Source: Siphonodentalium dalli (Eukaryota > Mollusca > Scaphopoda > Gadilida > Siphonodentaliidae). From it: a DNA stretch of 64,000 nucleotides. This document shows positions 34,194 through 44,413 of the stretch, piece by piece. The DNA lies in assembly GCA_032622095.1 (NCBI GenBank), contig CP136067.1, positions 55,099,899 through 55,163,898 on the forward strand, given 5' to 3'. The translations under genes and the position numbers were made by a program. Under the pieces are notes generated by a model. It saw nothing but the letters and a program-made list of their open reading frames with translations, ran no database searches and had not been told where the DNA came from. The number at the start of each line of letters is the position of its first letter. Within the stretch, counting starts at the first letter, position 1.

Positions 34194-34335
34194 GGATTTT
34201 TTCGACGAAGTTTAAAAAGGAAAGAACCTTATAAGTGCCAAGCAGGCCGACAGTGTAATCTTAGTGCTGGAAAACGGAATGCTTGTGCACACTGTCGCTA
34301 CAAAAAGTGTGTCCAAGTAGGAATGTCTAAAGATG
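34194..34335 (+). CDS. Nuclear receptor exon 3 (zinc finger 2)
   Basis: Acceptor 'ttttcctttacag', then GGATTTTTTCGACG. This encodes GFFRRSLKRKEPYKC and the rest of the DNA-binding domain. Zinc-binding Cys260, 266, 276 and 279 have spacing 5-9-2, with CRYKKC to Cys284. The D-box is QAGRQ, and the end VQVGMSKD begins the C-terminal extension. All finger cysteines and the recognition-helix FFRRS are intact. The donor GATG|GTAAGC is phase 1 and matches the two leading bases of exon 4. P-box plus D-box determine half-site and spacing preference in this family; CEACKG should still recognise an AGGTCA-like half-site, by inference only. Confidence 0.95.
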
Positions 34336-35087
34336 GTAAGCAGACTCAAAGATGGTATTAAGTAGATTAGGCTAATTTAACCTTGCAGAATGTGTGAGAC
34401 ACTGTTGCTAGAAAACTGCATAATACTTAGGCCAAAACAAATTAATGTTTTGTTTCATAAATAATAAAATATAAATAACAGTTGTGTATAGTGTAAAATC
34501 CACTGAAGTGCTCTAAAACACTTGACAGGTTGAACATAAAATACAATTATTTCAGACGTAAGATATACGACCAACAATAAAATAGAAACACTATATGCAC
34601 CTTATAAAATACACAGATTTAGAATAACAGAACATTATTTAGAAAGTCACAATTAATTTAGTAGTGATAACAGGCTATTCTAAAAATAATTATAACTGCG
34701 AAAGCAGGCGAAAGGGTAAAAAATGGAGGATGGGCAACAATAAAATACTAATATAAATTGCAATAATTAATAATACATAATATACCAAAATAACATAAAT
34801 CGGAGTAGCCTGTAGCTATGCTACATCACCCCAACCTTAGTAGAAAAAGAGGTTCCCCTGAACTGGTAACTACTCTAATATGCCCTGCAAAAAATGATTC
34901 TTCACAAGTCTTCTTCTTTGTTTCTGTATGTGCTTTCTCGAATAATATCTCTCTTGTTTCCTGATGTAGCAGGTTAGCCCTTCTGTAATAATAGTTTGTT
35001 GATTGTTTTATGATAATCCACTGAGTGCTTTCCGATGAATGGCAACAAGCCATATTTCCGACTAGATCCTGAAAAATTACCCATAAT

Positions 35088-36558
35088 CAGGGTTTCCGCC
35101 AGGGGGAATATTAATAAGTCCGTATTGGGGAAACACATGGTTCGTCCCGTAGGGTGAATTTTTTTTTATTTGACACTGAAAAGAAGCCATTTCCTTGCAC
35201 CTGAGTGTCCCACAAAGCTACGTATATTATGTAAGGCGATCATTTCCGTGGGTGCATTAATTCTGTTGATGGTATCCAAATAGTTAGTCATTTAATTACG
35301 TACGTAAGACTGCCGTCTGATTGAAGACTATATAAATGAATGCGCTACGAGTTTAATACAGTGTTTACAAATTTATAACTTACAATAAGATTCCAACAGG
35401 TATAATGAATCTAAACACTAAAAAGCATCTACGCATTGACCAATAATACCTAGCAAGGAGAATTGAATAAAGTATTTCTTAGAATTTCAAGTACTAGTAG
35501 CGTCAGTGAAAATGAAACTGACAGGATTATATATTCTGTCAATCGTAAAACTATTTGTGAGCTGTGACGTCATACTGCAGGGTTTGTCTGCAGGAGATAT
35601 TTATAGCGGCGAAATACGAATGGTACATGTAGCAAAATCTTTCACTCGGAACGCGTAGCTTGTTCAATAGGCTGTATTAGTCCAACAACTGATGACCACA
35701 GCTATAGAACAGAGTTTTAGCCAACGTGTTAGAAAATATAATTGAGTTTTTGGTGGGAAATGTGAACATGTGCGTCATTGATTGTGCTTGGGTACCCAGG
35801 CGGGACAACGAAACTATTATTGACAGTACTTTGACTTTATATCCATATTGGGGGGGGGGGGTATGTCTTCGTGTTTATCCTCCGTTCATGTAATATGGCT
35901 CAAATGAATGGTGTTGTCACTATGAATTCCCGCTATAAAGACTGATTTGGGACAGGTTCTGTATTATTGTGAAATAAATCACTTTGGGATTTTGTTAAAT
36001 ATGCATGGCAATATACGCATAATAATCAACACACGTAGAGAATCACATGTATTTTACAGGAACTTCACTTACATCAAACTCAAAACAAATGATAATACAG
36101 CAATAAGATAAATGATCAACATTGAGTAGTTTCATCCACGAAAATCCCGTGCATAAAAATCAGCAATTGGGTCTTTGATCCAATTATGTAATCGTACGAT
36201 AGCACGGGGTCTTCGAGCGTGAGTAGTTTCATCCATGGAATCCTGTGCACAACAATATCCGCACTCAACAGTCCGGCAATCTTGGATGTTACCGCGACAT
36301 GTATTATGCTGTATCTAATGTCACTATTTGACCCGCTCTTTCTTATTGTTTTTTTTTCGGGAGATGGACTGTGTTGATTTCATTTTATCAATATTAATGA
36401 AAATAAGTGTAGATATATAGCCTGTCGACACAGACAAGACTGAATAAGTTTTTAATAGTGTCATTTATTTGTGTATGAGCAGGATTTCATGCAACGACCG
36501 ACTGGGGGAATGGGTCTGTCGGACGGACGGACCCGCAGCCGGCCTGGCGGAAACCCTG
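35088..36558 (-). mobile_element. CAGGG-type DNA transposon with 7-bp TSD (copy 2)
   Basis: CAGGGTTTCCGCCAGG at the left, CCTGGCGGAAACCCTG at the right, and a 7-bp duplication CCATAAT (35081-35087, 36559-36565). It is the reverse complement of copy 1 over most of its length. A segment of about 494 bases (35341-35834) has no counterpart in copy 1; without it the element is about 977 bases. Confidence 0.88.
35341..35834. mobile_element. Insertion of about 494 bp inside copy 2
   Basis: Defined by comparison: copy 1 continues 'atataaatgaactttatctc' where copy 2 has this extra block between 'ataaatgaa' and 'ctttatatcc'. No clear inverted ends or target duplication. It could be an insertion here or a deletion from copy 1. 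Confidence 0.6.
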
Positions 36559-36836
36559 CCATAATTCTGTTGTGTTTAAGTCGATTATTTAGGGCATAAC
36601 TGTAGTTCTATTGAGGATTGATTTGTTATCTTTTGGTGTCAACTTGTTACAGCCTGTGGAATTGCGAGAAAGAATATTAGCATTTTGATCATCTGATTCC
36701 ACAAAGTTCAAATTTTGTGTTTGGTCATAATGTGGCTGTTATTTCGCAACTTTCAAGAGAATTTGGCAAAACTTAATTTTCATTTGGTAAATTTTCGGAC
36801 AGCGTGGACCGTGGAAAGAATCCATTCATGTCAGAA

Positions 36837-37078
36837 TTAACCCTTTCTTACTGAATGGATTCTCCCACTCAGTTATAATAGTATAAATTGGATTGGTATA
36901 TTATTCAACTGGCAAACTGCAGACAGGTGAAAAGAAAATACAAGTGCAGAAGGATTCCTATTCATTGGTGGGAAATGTTCAGATAATAGATTCAACATTG
37001 ACCATTTTTTTAATTCATTATCTGAACATTTCCAAAGGGAACAACTCATCTATGAGTATTCAGTAATGAAATGGTTAA
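36837..37078. mobile_element. TTAA MITE, family B, in intron 3
   Basis: TTAACCCTTTCTTACTGAAT at the left and the inverse of ATTCAGTAATGAAATGGTTAA at the right, with TTAA at both ends and the 'ggattctcccactcagttat' block. Confidence 0.8.
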
Positions 37079-37657
37079 ATGGTTTGTGCTCAAATCTAAA
37101 CCTTATAATATTTGCTTTTGAACTTTTCTCGGTATCGAAATAGATTGATATATTCCTGAACTACCTTTCTATGGGCATTATATGTCCCAGAAAGATGCAT
37201 TGAAGTCATAAAAAAAATACAACTTTGAACACAAAAATCAGACTCAGAGTAAATACCATACACCGTTGTATTCACTGAAATTCTGGAATCAGATATGGTA
37301 TAATGCATGGCTGTCCAGAAAAGATATTGCGTTAGCTTGATATGAAACTATTTATAAACTTCACACACTGCTTTCTCTTCCTTTTAATCATCAAAATTAT
37401 GTAGTACAATAAACGTTTCAAAGTAACGACAGCTCTAGATTTTCTTCCCATGCTCTGCCGCTGATTAAAACGTTTGAACTGATACAAGCGAAGCAATCTA
37501 ACATTTACCAAAAAAATATAAGAAACAGAAAACGTATTTGCATCGCTATAGCAACAAATGTCTTGTATGTTTTCAGAATATCTCTTACCGCATTATGTAT
37601 ACGTAATTTTGGGATTCGAACGAGCCATGTCTGTTTAAGTCACTTCCTATTTTGTAG

Positions 37658-37995
37658 CAATCAAGACTGGAAGATACACCCACGAGAAACGCACAAAAGA
37701 CATTCAAGAAGTGAAGCGATTGAAGCAAGGCATGCAGACTGAATCTTCACCAACGTCGCCACTGTATCCTTCACCATCTCCATCGCCATCACCGCCCTTC
37801 ATTCAGACAACAGCGTTGTCACCTGTGACTTTCTCACCATACTCTCCACCACCATCACTCTCACCGGTTCACTGTGACGTAGAGGCAAGGAACATGATAG
37901 ATGCGTTAGTCACAGCGGACAGGTTTTATAATGGCAGCCACTGTTCATACTATGCAGACCCCAGTGCTCTAGAAGAAGCACAGCGGATATGCTCT
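37658..37995 (+). CDS. Nuclear receptor exon 4 (hinge and LBD helix 1)
   Basis: Acceptor 'cctattttgtag', phase 1 in. It opens with AIKTGRYTHEKRTKDIQ, the basic extension that follows the second finger in NR1-type receptors. Residues about 323-370 are a Ser-Pro-rich hinge with ten Ser-Pro pairs, including PSPSPSPSPP. Residues about 371-405 (ARNMIDALVTADRFY) look like ligand-domain helix 1. The donor TCT|GTAAGT at 37996 is a strong phase-0 site. The Ser-Pro hinge matches the style of the N-terminal region. Confidence 0.9.
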
Positions 37996-38280
37996 GTAAG
38001 TATAGTTGACATGAACATACTGTAAAATTTTGAACATATGAGTATATGGTCCTGCGAAACTTTGATTTGATTTGATATCCGCACCGGCAATCTTATTCAG
38101 GATTATTGGAATATCTGCTCTGATTTGGTTATTTTTAATCGTGGTAGTTCCGATTTGTATCAGATTAGTAGTCAATGTTGACATCGGACACCCGATTCGA
38201 TTTGAGATTCAGTTGCCTTTTCTCCAGATCCACAGGGCCCTATATGAGTATTAAGAGAACATGTCTTATTTGAAGCTTTA

Positions 38281-38410
38281 TTTAACCCTTTCTCTACTTT
38301 ATTGATTCTCCCACTCAGTTATAACAGCATGCATGTGAAGAGTCCATTATTCATCTGGAGGGATGTTCACTCAATATAAGCAGACGACAGGCAGTAGAAA
38401 AGATAATATA
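38281..38410. mobile_element. TTAA MITE, family B, truncated, in intron 4
   Basis: TTAACCCTTTCTCTACTTTA and 'tgattctcccactcagttat' are present; the right half after 'aagcagacgacaggcagtag' is missing. Confidence 0.65.
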
Positions 38411-38564
38411 TGTACATAAAGCTTCATATTAATTGTTGAAAAGGAGACAAACATTTACACTTTGACACATTCAAATTTACACATGACCTTGATCTTGCTG
38501 TGTAAACTTGTAGGTGACATATTTCTACTTCTTCGAATTTGCTTTCTAAACTAAATGAACTGAG

Positions 38565-39090
38565 TGTTTGAAGTATATAGAGGATCTACGAGTCCCCAGT
38601 TTATAGCGGAATTTACAAAACGAGTCTAGTAAATTAGGTCTGGACCGAGCCTTGGCCCCATCTTAGGGCTTCAAATGCGGTCAAATTCCAGTTTCTCAGA
38701 ACCGTGCACATGGTCATGAAACCACGCATGTGCAACCTTTTTATTCATGATCAATCGGACCTGAAAAATATTGAATGTCTTCACTGCTAAGATGTCCGTA
38801 ACTGTTACAGACATAAAAGTTCAAGCTACGTGTACTACGGACCTACTTCAGCACTTTAGCAGTAGGCCATTATACATAACTGGAACTCAGAGATGGGTGC
38901 ATCGGAATAACTCTATCTCGAAGTTTCAAACAGTGTATGATGTTCGATTGTGAATGATAATAGTGTTTCAACTGAGTCAGTTTTATGGCACTTGTGATAT
39001 TCCCGTTATATTTTCTCACTGGAAAATGGCAAAAACATCAACAGCCCAGGACACGACGTCATAACATCATTTAGCAGCGAAGAGGATAAT
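38565..39090. repeat. Dispersed repeat in intron 4, copies at 51.8 and 59.6 kb
   Basis: 38580-38660 ('gaatttacaaaacgagtcta') matches 51785-51830. 38806-39085 is the inverse of 59545-59880, with shared stretches such as 'ttatggcacttgtgatattc' against 'gggaatctcacaagaaccat'. Both point to a repeat family not otherwise seen. The frame 38771-38953 lies in it and is not a gene. Confidence 0.6.
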
Positions 39091-39550
39091 TGCTACGAAA
39101 TTTTTTTTTTATACAAGTGAGATATAAACTCTCCCCTTTCTGATTCAGTACTGTAATTGGTAACTATGTTCAAACATGTGCTAAACAAGTGTTGTATATT
39201 GCACCTGCAGACTCATAAAAAATGTATCAATCATACATTATTTGGCAATTTTTGATGAAATAAATCACAAGGAATCTATCAAGTAACTTCTATGCACGTC
39301 TATTTGTGTAATAATGGCCATACACAACTGAAATTTAACTCAGAGCTTGCTGATTCAGATGCATGTGCTTCGTTAGTTTGTGCCCAAGAAATAAAAAAAT
39401 TAATTAAAAACCACACACTCACAATTTTTCCAAATATTTTAGCCTGAGAATTGTGAAATTGACTTTGCATGGCCTAGTATGTTTACGCTGATCTGTAGGT
39501 AGCGTTTACATATTTCATCAGATCAATAGTAGTTCTTTTCTTTTTAACAG

Positions 39551-39776
39551 GAAAAAATTGAGCTTGAAAAAAAGGTCTTTGGCATCGGCTTGCTTTCACA
39601 AGAAGAGTATGACAGTGTATACAAGTCAACTGGACTCGATGTCGATGACAGGATGGGCATGATGCGAACCTGTGCCCGAAAGATGGAAGAAGGCATTATG
39701 AGGTTTATAAACTTTGCTAAGTCCATTCCAGGATTCACAGGGCTGTGCTTGGATGATCAGGCTAATCTAATCAAAT
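39551..39776 (+). CDS. Nuclear receptor exon 5 (LBD helices 3-4 signature)
   Basis: Acceptor 'ctttttaacag', phase 0. Residues 406-480 include the ligand-domain signature FAKSIPGFTGLCLDDQANLIK at 460-480, matching the (F/Y)AKxxPGFxxLxxxDQxxLLK pattern of receptor helices 3-5. The stretch AKSIPGF is the form found in NR1 members such as PPARs. Upstream, RMGMMRTCARKMEEGIMRFI fits helix 3. The donor AAAT|GTAAGT at 39777 is phase 1. The - strand frame here is a shadow. Confidence 0.95.
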
Positions 39777-40148
39777 GTAAGTTGGTATTGAGAGTGCATA
39801 GTTATCCTAGAATTTCATTTTTTCTAAAAAAAAATAATACATGAATAGAAAAATACAGAAGCTTCCGAAATCATGTACTGGGTGGCTATGTCCAAATAGG
39901 AAACAGGGTTGCGTTGTGCTATTTTATGTGTTCTATGAACTGGATGTGTCCAAACATAACCTCCTGAACTTGGGGTCTCGGCATCAGCTACACAAGTGCA
40001 ACCGTTTTGTTAGGTTGAATTACATGTACACAAGCATAAATTTGGGTTCTCAACTTTAATGTATCAACACCTGGTCAATATGACAGTTAATTATTATCAC
40101 TTCACTGGGCATTCCCTGGTGTATTATTATTAGTTAAGTTTTTTTTTT

Positions 40149-41172
40149 AACTCGACTTATGCTTTGGTGAGGTCGGTAGGCATGTGGGCCACCGGATGGA
40201 CGCGAGACTGTTAGCGTGATAACTCAAACAAACGTCAACCGATTTCATTCATATGTGGCATATGGGTCTTTTGCAACAATACCTCGGAACGATAACCAGG
40301 TTTGTCCAATCTTTTATACGAGAGTTATGGGCGTTAGTTTGTCTATTTTTTAGCTGTTTTGATCATTCGCAACTGTTAGCGTGATAACTCAAAAAAACAA
40401 TTGACCGATTTTAGCAATATTTGGTACATGAGTCTAGGATCTCCTCTAGATGTGAGCTATCGAATTTGAATGATTTTCAATGAAAAAACCGGCAATTATT
40501 TTGGATTTTACTCTTTGCATCAATAAATCCTTTAGCACACCCTACAGAACATTTCCCTCATCCGATCATCACCAAGCTTTGTATGGATCCTAGGGGTGAT
40601 GTCTAGATGGATTTTTTCCAAATTCTGTTAAAAACATGACTGCCAGTGGCCATCTTGGATTTTACTCTTTGTATGACTAAATCCTTTAGCACACCTTACA
40701 GGTCACATATCTCATCCAATCGTCACTAAACTTCATATGGAACTTCGGGATGACAGTTTGATGGGAGCCTCCCTATTTTCGCAAAATTTATTATAAAAAA
40801 AAAACATAGCCGCCAGCAGCCATCTTGGATTTCAAATGTGAATCCATCTGCACGCATTGCAGCCCACATTTATTGGAGAATTGTTTTGAAACTCTACAGG
40901 CTAGTTTAAGATCACCTCTAGATGGGAGCTATCAAATTTGAATGATTTTCGGTGAAAACATGGCTGCCGGCAGCCATCTTGGATTTTACTCTTTGCACAA
41001 CTAATTCCTTTAGCACACCCTATAGAGCATATCCCTCATCCGATCATCACCAAACTTTATATGGATCCTTGGGGTGACCTTTAGGTGGGACCAGGGTGCT
41101 TACTATTTATTCCAAATTCTGTTAAAAAACATGGCTGCCAGTGGCCATCTTGGATTTTACTATTTGTATGAC
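40149..41172. repeat. Satellite-type array in intron 5
   Basis: Diverged tandem units carrying 'gccatcttggattttactct' and 'atcctttagcacacc' at about 40500, 40670, 40830, 40990 and 41150. It is the same family as 53447-56134, starting from 'taactcgacttatgctttgg'. The right end is cut by the family A hairpin. Confidence 0.75.
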
Positions 41173-41189
41173 TGTGAGAGTGTGTTATC

Positions 41190-41339
41190 TTATAAGATAA
41201 TTCACTGGCTTACAAGGTCACTGTAAATAATGTTTGGCCAATATATTCTCATATATATGGGAGAATCACATATATACGAGAATGCATCGTCATAGGGTTT
41301 TCGCAAAATTTCAGGAAGCTCCAGTCCTGGAAGAGTTAA
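41190..41339. mobile_element. Family A hairpin MITE, 28 bp upstream of exon 6
   Basis: Right-hand half of a family A copy: 'attctcatatatatgggaga' hairpin, then GCTCCAGTCCTGGAAGAGTTAA. Only 28 bases, mostly the polypyrimidine tract, lie between its TTAA and exon 6. Confidence 0.65.
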
Positions 41340-41367
41340 CACTTTAGTTCAAATTTTTTATTTTCAG

Positions 41368-41592
41368 GTTCTAGGTTTGAATATTGGTACTGGGGATCAT
41401 ATATGGGCATGAATCCTGAGCTGAAGATAATTTCCTCATCGCACGGAGAGGCTTATCATTTGGAGGAAATTGGCAGGCTGTGGAACAAAATCTTTGTGGA
41501 AGAAATCATCAATTTCTCGAGCAGTATAACTAAACTAAAGCTAGTGCCAGATGAGTTATCTGTGATTCGAGGGATTGTTGTCATGTTCAGAG
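41368..41592 (+). CDS. Nuclear receptor exon 6 (LBD middle)
   Basis: Acceptor 'ttttttattttcag', phase 1 in, joining a Cys codon and SRFEYWYWGSYMGMNPEL (helix 5 and beta turn). Residues 482-555 continue through EEIGRLWNKIFVEEI and LKLVPDELSVIRGIVVMFR, matching helices 6-8. The donor is AGAG|GTGACT at 41593, phase 1; the alternative reading through it stops after a few codons. The unusual aromatic cluster (FEYWYW) in the ligand-pocket region is worth noting. Confidence 0.92.
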
Positions 41593-41611
41593 GTGACTAT
41601 GCTATCTGAGT

Positions 41612-42067
41612 TACAGTAATGCCCAAAATAAACGATTCCTTAACCACAGCCGAATTATGGGTAACTTTTCAGTATTTAGTTGGAAATATGGCTTGTTGCC
41701 ATTCATCGGAAAGCTCTCAAGGATCCACCCCATAGGTTTATATCTGAGAGGTAGAATTCATTTAGTTAAAAAAGGGTTAACAAGGGATGATTACAGCAGA
41801 GATCTCACTGTTTATGGAGTGAACAGTGATTCGGTGAAGCAACTACATTTCAATTCTTATAAGTAGCTGCCTTTCATATCCTAGAGTACATTAATGCCCT
41901 AAATAATCGACTCCTTAACCACATCAGAATTATGGGTAATTTTTCAGGATTTAGTCAGTGAGAGCTTTCCCATGAATGGCACAAAGCCATATTTCCGACT
42001 AAATCCTGAAAAGTTACCCATAATTCTGCTGTGGTTAAGGAGTCAATTATTTAGGGCATTGCTGTAC
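41612..42067. mobile_element. Composite: half MITE, 170-bp segment, full MITE, in intron 6
   Basis: TA|CAGTAATGCCCAAAATAA starts 19 bases after the exon 6 donor. 41612-41716 is a half copy of the mariner-like MITE, 41717-41885 is the segment found inverted at 8788-8965, and about 41885-42067 is a second MITE copy ending GGGCATTGCTG|TA. Frames at 41657-41866 fall inside and are not genes. Confidence 0.75.
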
Positions 42068-42084
42068 CACCTGTCTTATGGCTT

Positions 42085-42311
42085 TTAACCCTTTCTATAT
42101 TAAATACTTATTGATGAGTTTTGATCCCTTTGGAAATGTTCAGTTAATAAGTTCAACAAATGACTATACAATATAAATAGGACTCCTTCTGCACTTGTAT
42201 TATCTGCCATCTGATTATATTTGCTGAAACCCCTCCAGATGAATAATAGACCATTCCAATATATCCTTTTGTAACTGAGTGGGAGAACTCATTTAGTATA
42301 GAAAGGGTTAA
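42085..42311. mobile_element. TTAA MITE, family B, in intron 6
   Basis: TTAACCCTTTCTATATTAAA at the left, TTTAGTATAGAAAGGGTTAA at the right. It lies in the opposite orientation to 36837-37078. A second, degraded copy follows at about 42403-42580. Confidence 0.8.
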
Positions 42312-42402
42312 TGCAGCCTATATTGTTGAAGGTTTGCAACAGGTTAGTCCAGATTTTGTTAGTCTTTGTTGCTTTCCCTGGATCTAAACAGGCTGATACA
42401 TG

Positions 42403-42580
42403 TTAACATATTATCTCAACATTTCCTTGCAATAAATCAGTGAATAAATAGGACTTTTTCTGCACTTTTATTATCTGTGATCTTATTTTCCTGTACACCC
42501 CTCCAATGAATAATAAAACATTCCAATATATACCGTACTTTATAACTGAGTGGGAGAATTCATTTGGTATAGAATTTAGC
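42403..42580. mobile_element. Degraded family B MITE in intron 6
   Basis: Retains 'aataggactttttctgcact', 'cacccctccaatgaataata' and 'ctgagtgggagaattcattt', but lacks both TTAA ends. Confidence 0.55.
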
Positions 42581-43526
42581 CATTTTAGACAAATGTGAAA
42601 AATAAGGCTAAAGTAATTTGTCAAATGGTTAAAAAAGAAGAAGGCATTTCCCCCTGGCTTATGTAGAAGACAGAGGTGTTGGCCTCACACCGTCTTTGTC
42701 TCGGATCTAATTACCAGGAATGCAGCTAATTGCAACTGCACAATTGCACAAAAATAATAAAAATCCTCTCTGATTGTAGTCGGGGGGCATTACCTCCGCC
42801 CAGCGGTGCACTTGTTTTGATGTGTTTTGAACAGAAACAGGTCATATATAGTTAATACTAATGCTATACTACATATAGAGGTTATCAGAAGTTGGATCAG
42901 TTAGTTGCACAATGGCCAACAATAACCCAAATTCAACTTGATAGAACTAGACACTGCGCTATTGGAAAAATATAATTTAATCAGGATTCCATCTTGATAC
43001 AACAAAATAAGAATAACTATGCAGAACTCAGCTGAAAATAAGCAATAAAATGAAAGCACACTTGACCTTATGTGACATGGAAAGAAAGATATAATAAATA
43101 ATGGAATAAAATAGACTTTTGACAACGTAAAATATAAAATCTTAACAAATAAATTGAAGGCCAGCCGGGCCAGCTTGAACAATTTCACATTGTTTTCCAT
43201 GTTAATGTGGATCAGCTTGTAATGTTAATCACAGTAACGAAGATTTTATCGTCACTGATATCGTTAGCAAAAAAGAAGTGAAATTGGGCTATCCATTCCA
43301 TATTATTCCCAATTATTACGAAGCCTATTACTTCAGGCAGTGGCTACCAGCCTGCCATTACACGCTATAACATGTTTCCTCAGTTCTGGTTTCTGAGATG
43401 CCCCAAGAAGAGTCACGCATGTATATCATGGTTATGTTTGGTATTAGCATTATTCTTCAAACTGGGATGAACTGGGATGAACAGTTGTATTTCCACATGT
43501 TTTGATAAACAATTTGATTCCAGCAA
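42581..43526. other. Intron 6 sequence, no repeat recognised
   Basis: AT-rich. The - strand frame 42901-43200 is rich in Phe/Ile/Leu because of base composition; no conserved pattern is seen. Confidence 0.4.
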
Positions 43527-43665
43527 TACAGTAATGCCCTAATTAAACGACTCCATACCCACAGCAGAATAATGGGTAATTTTTCAGGATTTAGTCGGAA
43601 ATTAAAATTAAATTACCCATTATTCTGCTGTGGTTATGGAGTCGATTAATTAGGGCATTACTGTA
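43527..43665. mobile_element. TA-flanked palindromic MITE, compact copy
   Basis: TA|CAGTAATGCCCTAATTAA to its inverse CATTACTG|TA. The arms meet at 'ggaaattaaaattaaatta', so this 139-bp copy is almost a pure hairpin and lacks the 'gcttgttgccattcatcgg' centre of longer copies. Confidence 0.88.
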
Positions 43666-44000
43666 TATCACATAGCAAATATAAAAATATCAAATAATCT
43701 GAAATTTGTTGTACCGGTACCATGTATTCTGTAGAATACTCAAATGTGATTATGTGACTAGATCATGTGACTATATATTATGAAAATGAATGTTAATAAA
43801 AACCTTGGCACTCTGCCTATATATCCCTAGAAATGTGATTATGTTGACACATTTCTTGATTAATGACACTTATATGATAAATTCAAATAGTATAGTTATC
43901 TCATTATGCACTGTTCTATTCAAATATCGTGCAATAAATTATGATAATGCAGGATAATCAGCTATTTGGTTGCTCAATTGATAAATTTTCTCAAATTTAA

Positions 44001-44200
44001 GGGGGGGGGGGGGTGGGGGGGTGGGTGCCCAAAACTGACCGGAAAAAACTTCCTGAAACGGAAAAAAAAGGGTGGGTGTCCAAAATTGCCTGGAAAAAAA
44101 GGTCAGAAACGGAAGAAATTGGGTGGGTGGGTCCGCCGTGGCCGGGAAAAATTAAAATGATCATACGTGCCTGGATTTTTTTTCCGACCCCCCCCCTGTG
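44001..44200 (+). repeat. G-run and GGGTGGGT repeat in intron 6
   Basis: Thirteen Gs at 44001-44013, then 'gggtgggtgcccaaaactga', repeated in diverged form as 'gggtgggtgtccaaaattgc' and 'gggtgggtgggtccgcc', with a C-run near 44189-44198. It could form G-quadruplexes on the + strand, about 215 bases before exon 7. The Gly/Lys-rich frames here are artefacts. Confidence 0.7.
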
Positions 44201-44413
44201 TCTGTATCCAGTCTTTAATTGAAAATATACATATATACATATACGTATGAGGGTAATGACAATAAACTCATTACAAACATTTGATCCGATGCCTGCAATA
44301 CATGTCTAACAGATGACCATCCCAGCATCCCTGTTGACAGTAATTTATTAAAACTTTGCACTCATCACCTGACAAAGCGTTTCTCACACTGTCTTTTTAT
44401 AATTTATTTATAG

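Larger units (their letters stand above)
35023..36605. mobile_element. TA-type MITE split by CAGGG-type transposon, in intron 3
   Basis: 35023-35087 ('ctttccgatgaatggcaaca' to 'attacccataat') and 36566-36605 ('tcgattatttagggcat') are two parts of one mariner-like MITE, interrupted by the transposon at 35088-36558. The target duplication CCATAAT is part of the MITE's conserved 'acccataattctg'. The MITE's own left arm is truncated. Confidence 0.8.

Noticed and set aside
42901-43200. 99-residue - strand frame in intron 6
   Set aside because: Hydrophobic composition follows AT-rich sequence; no motif and no splice partners.
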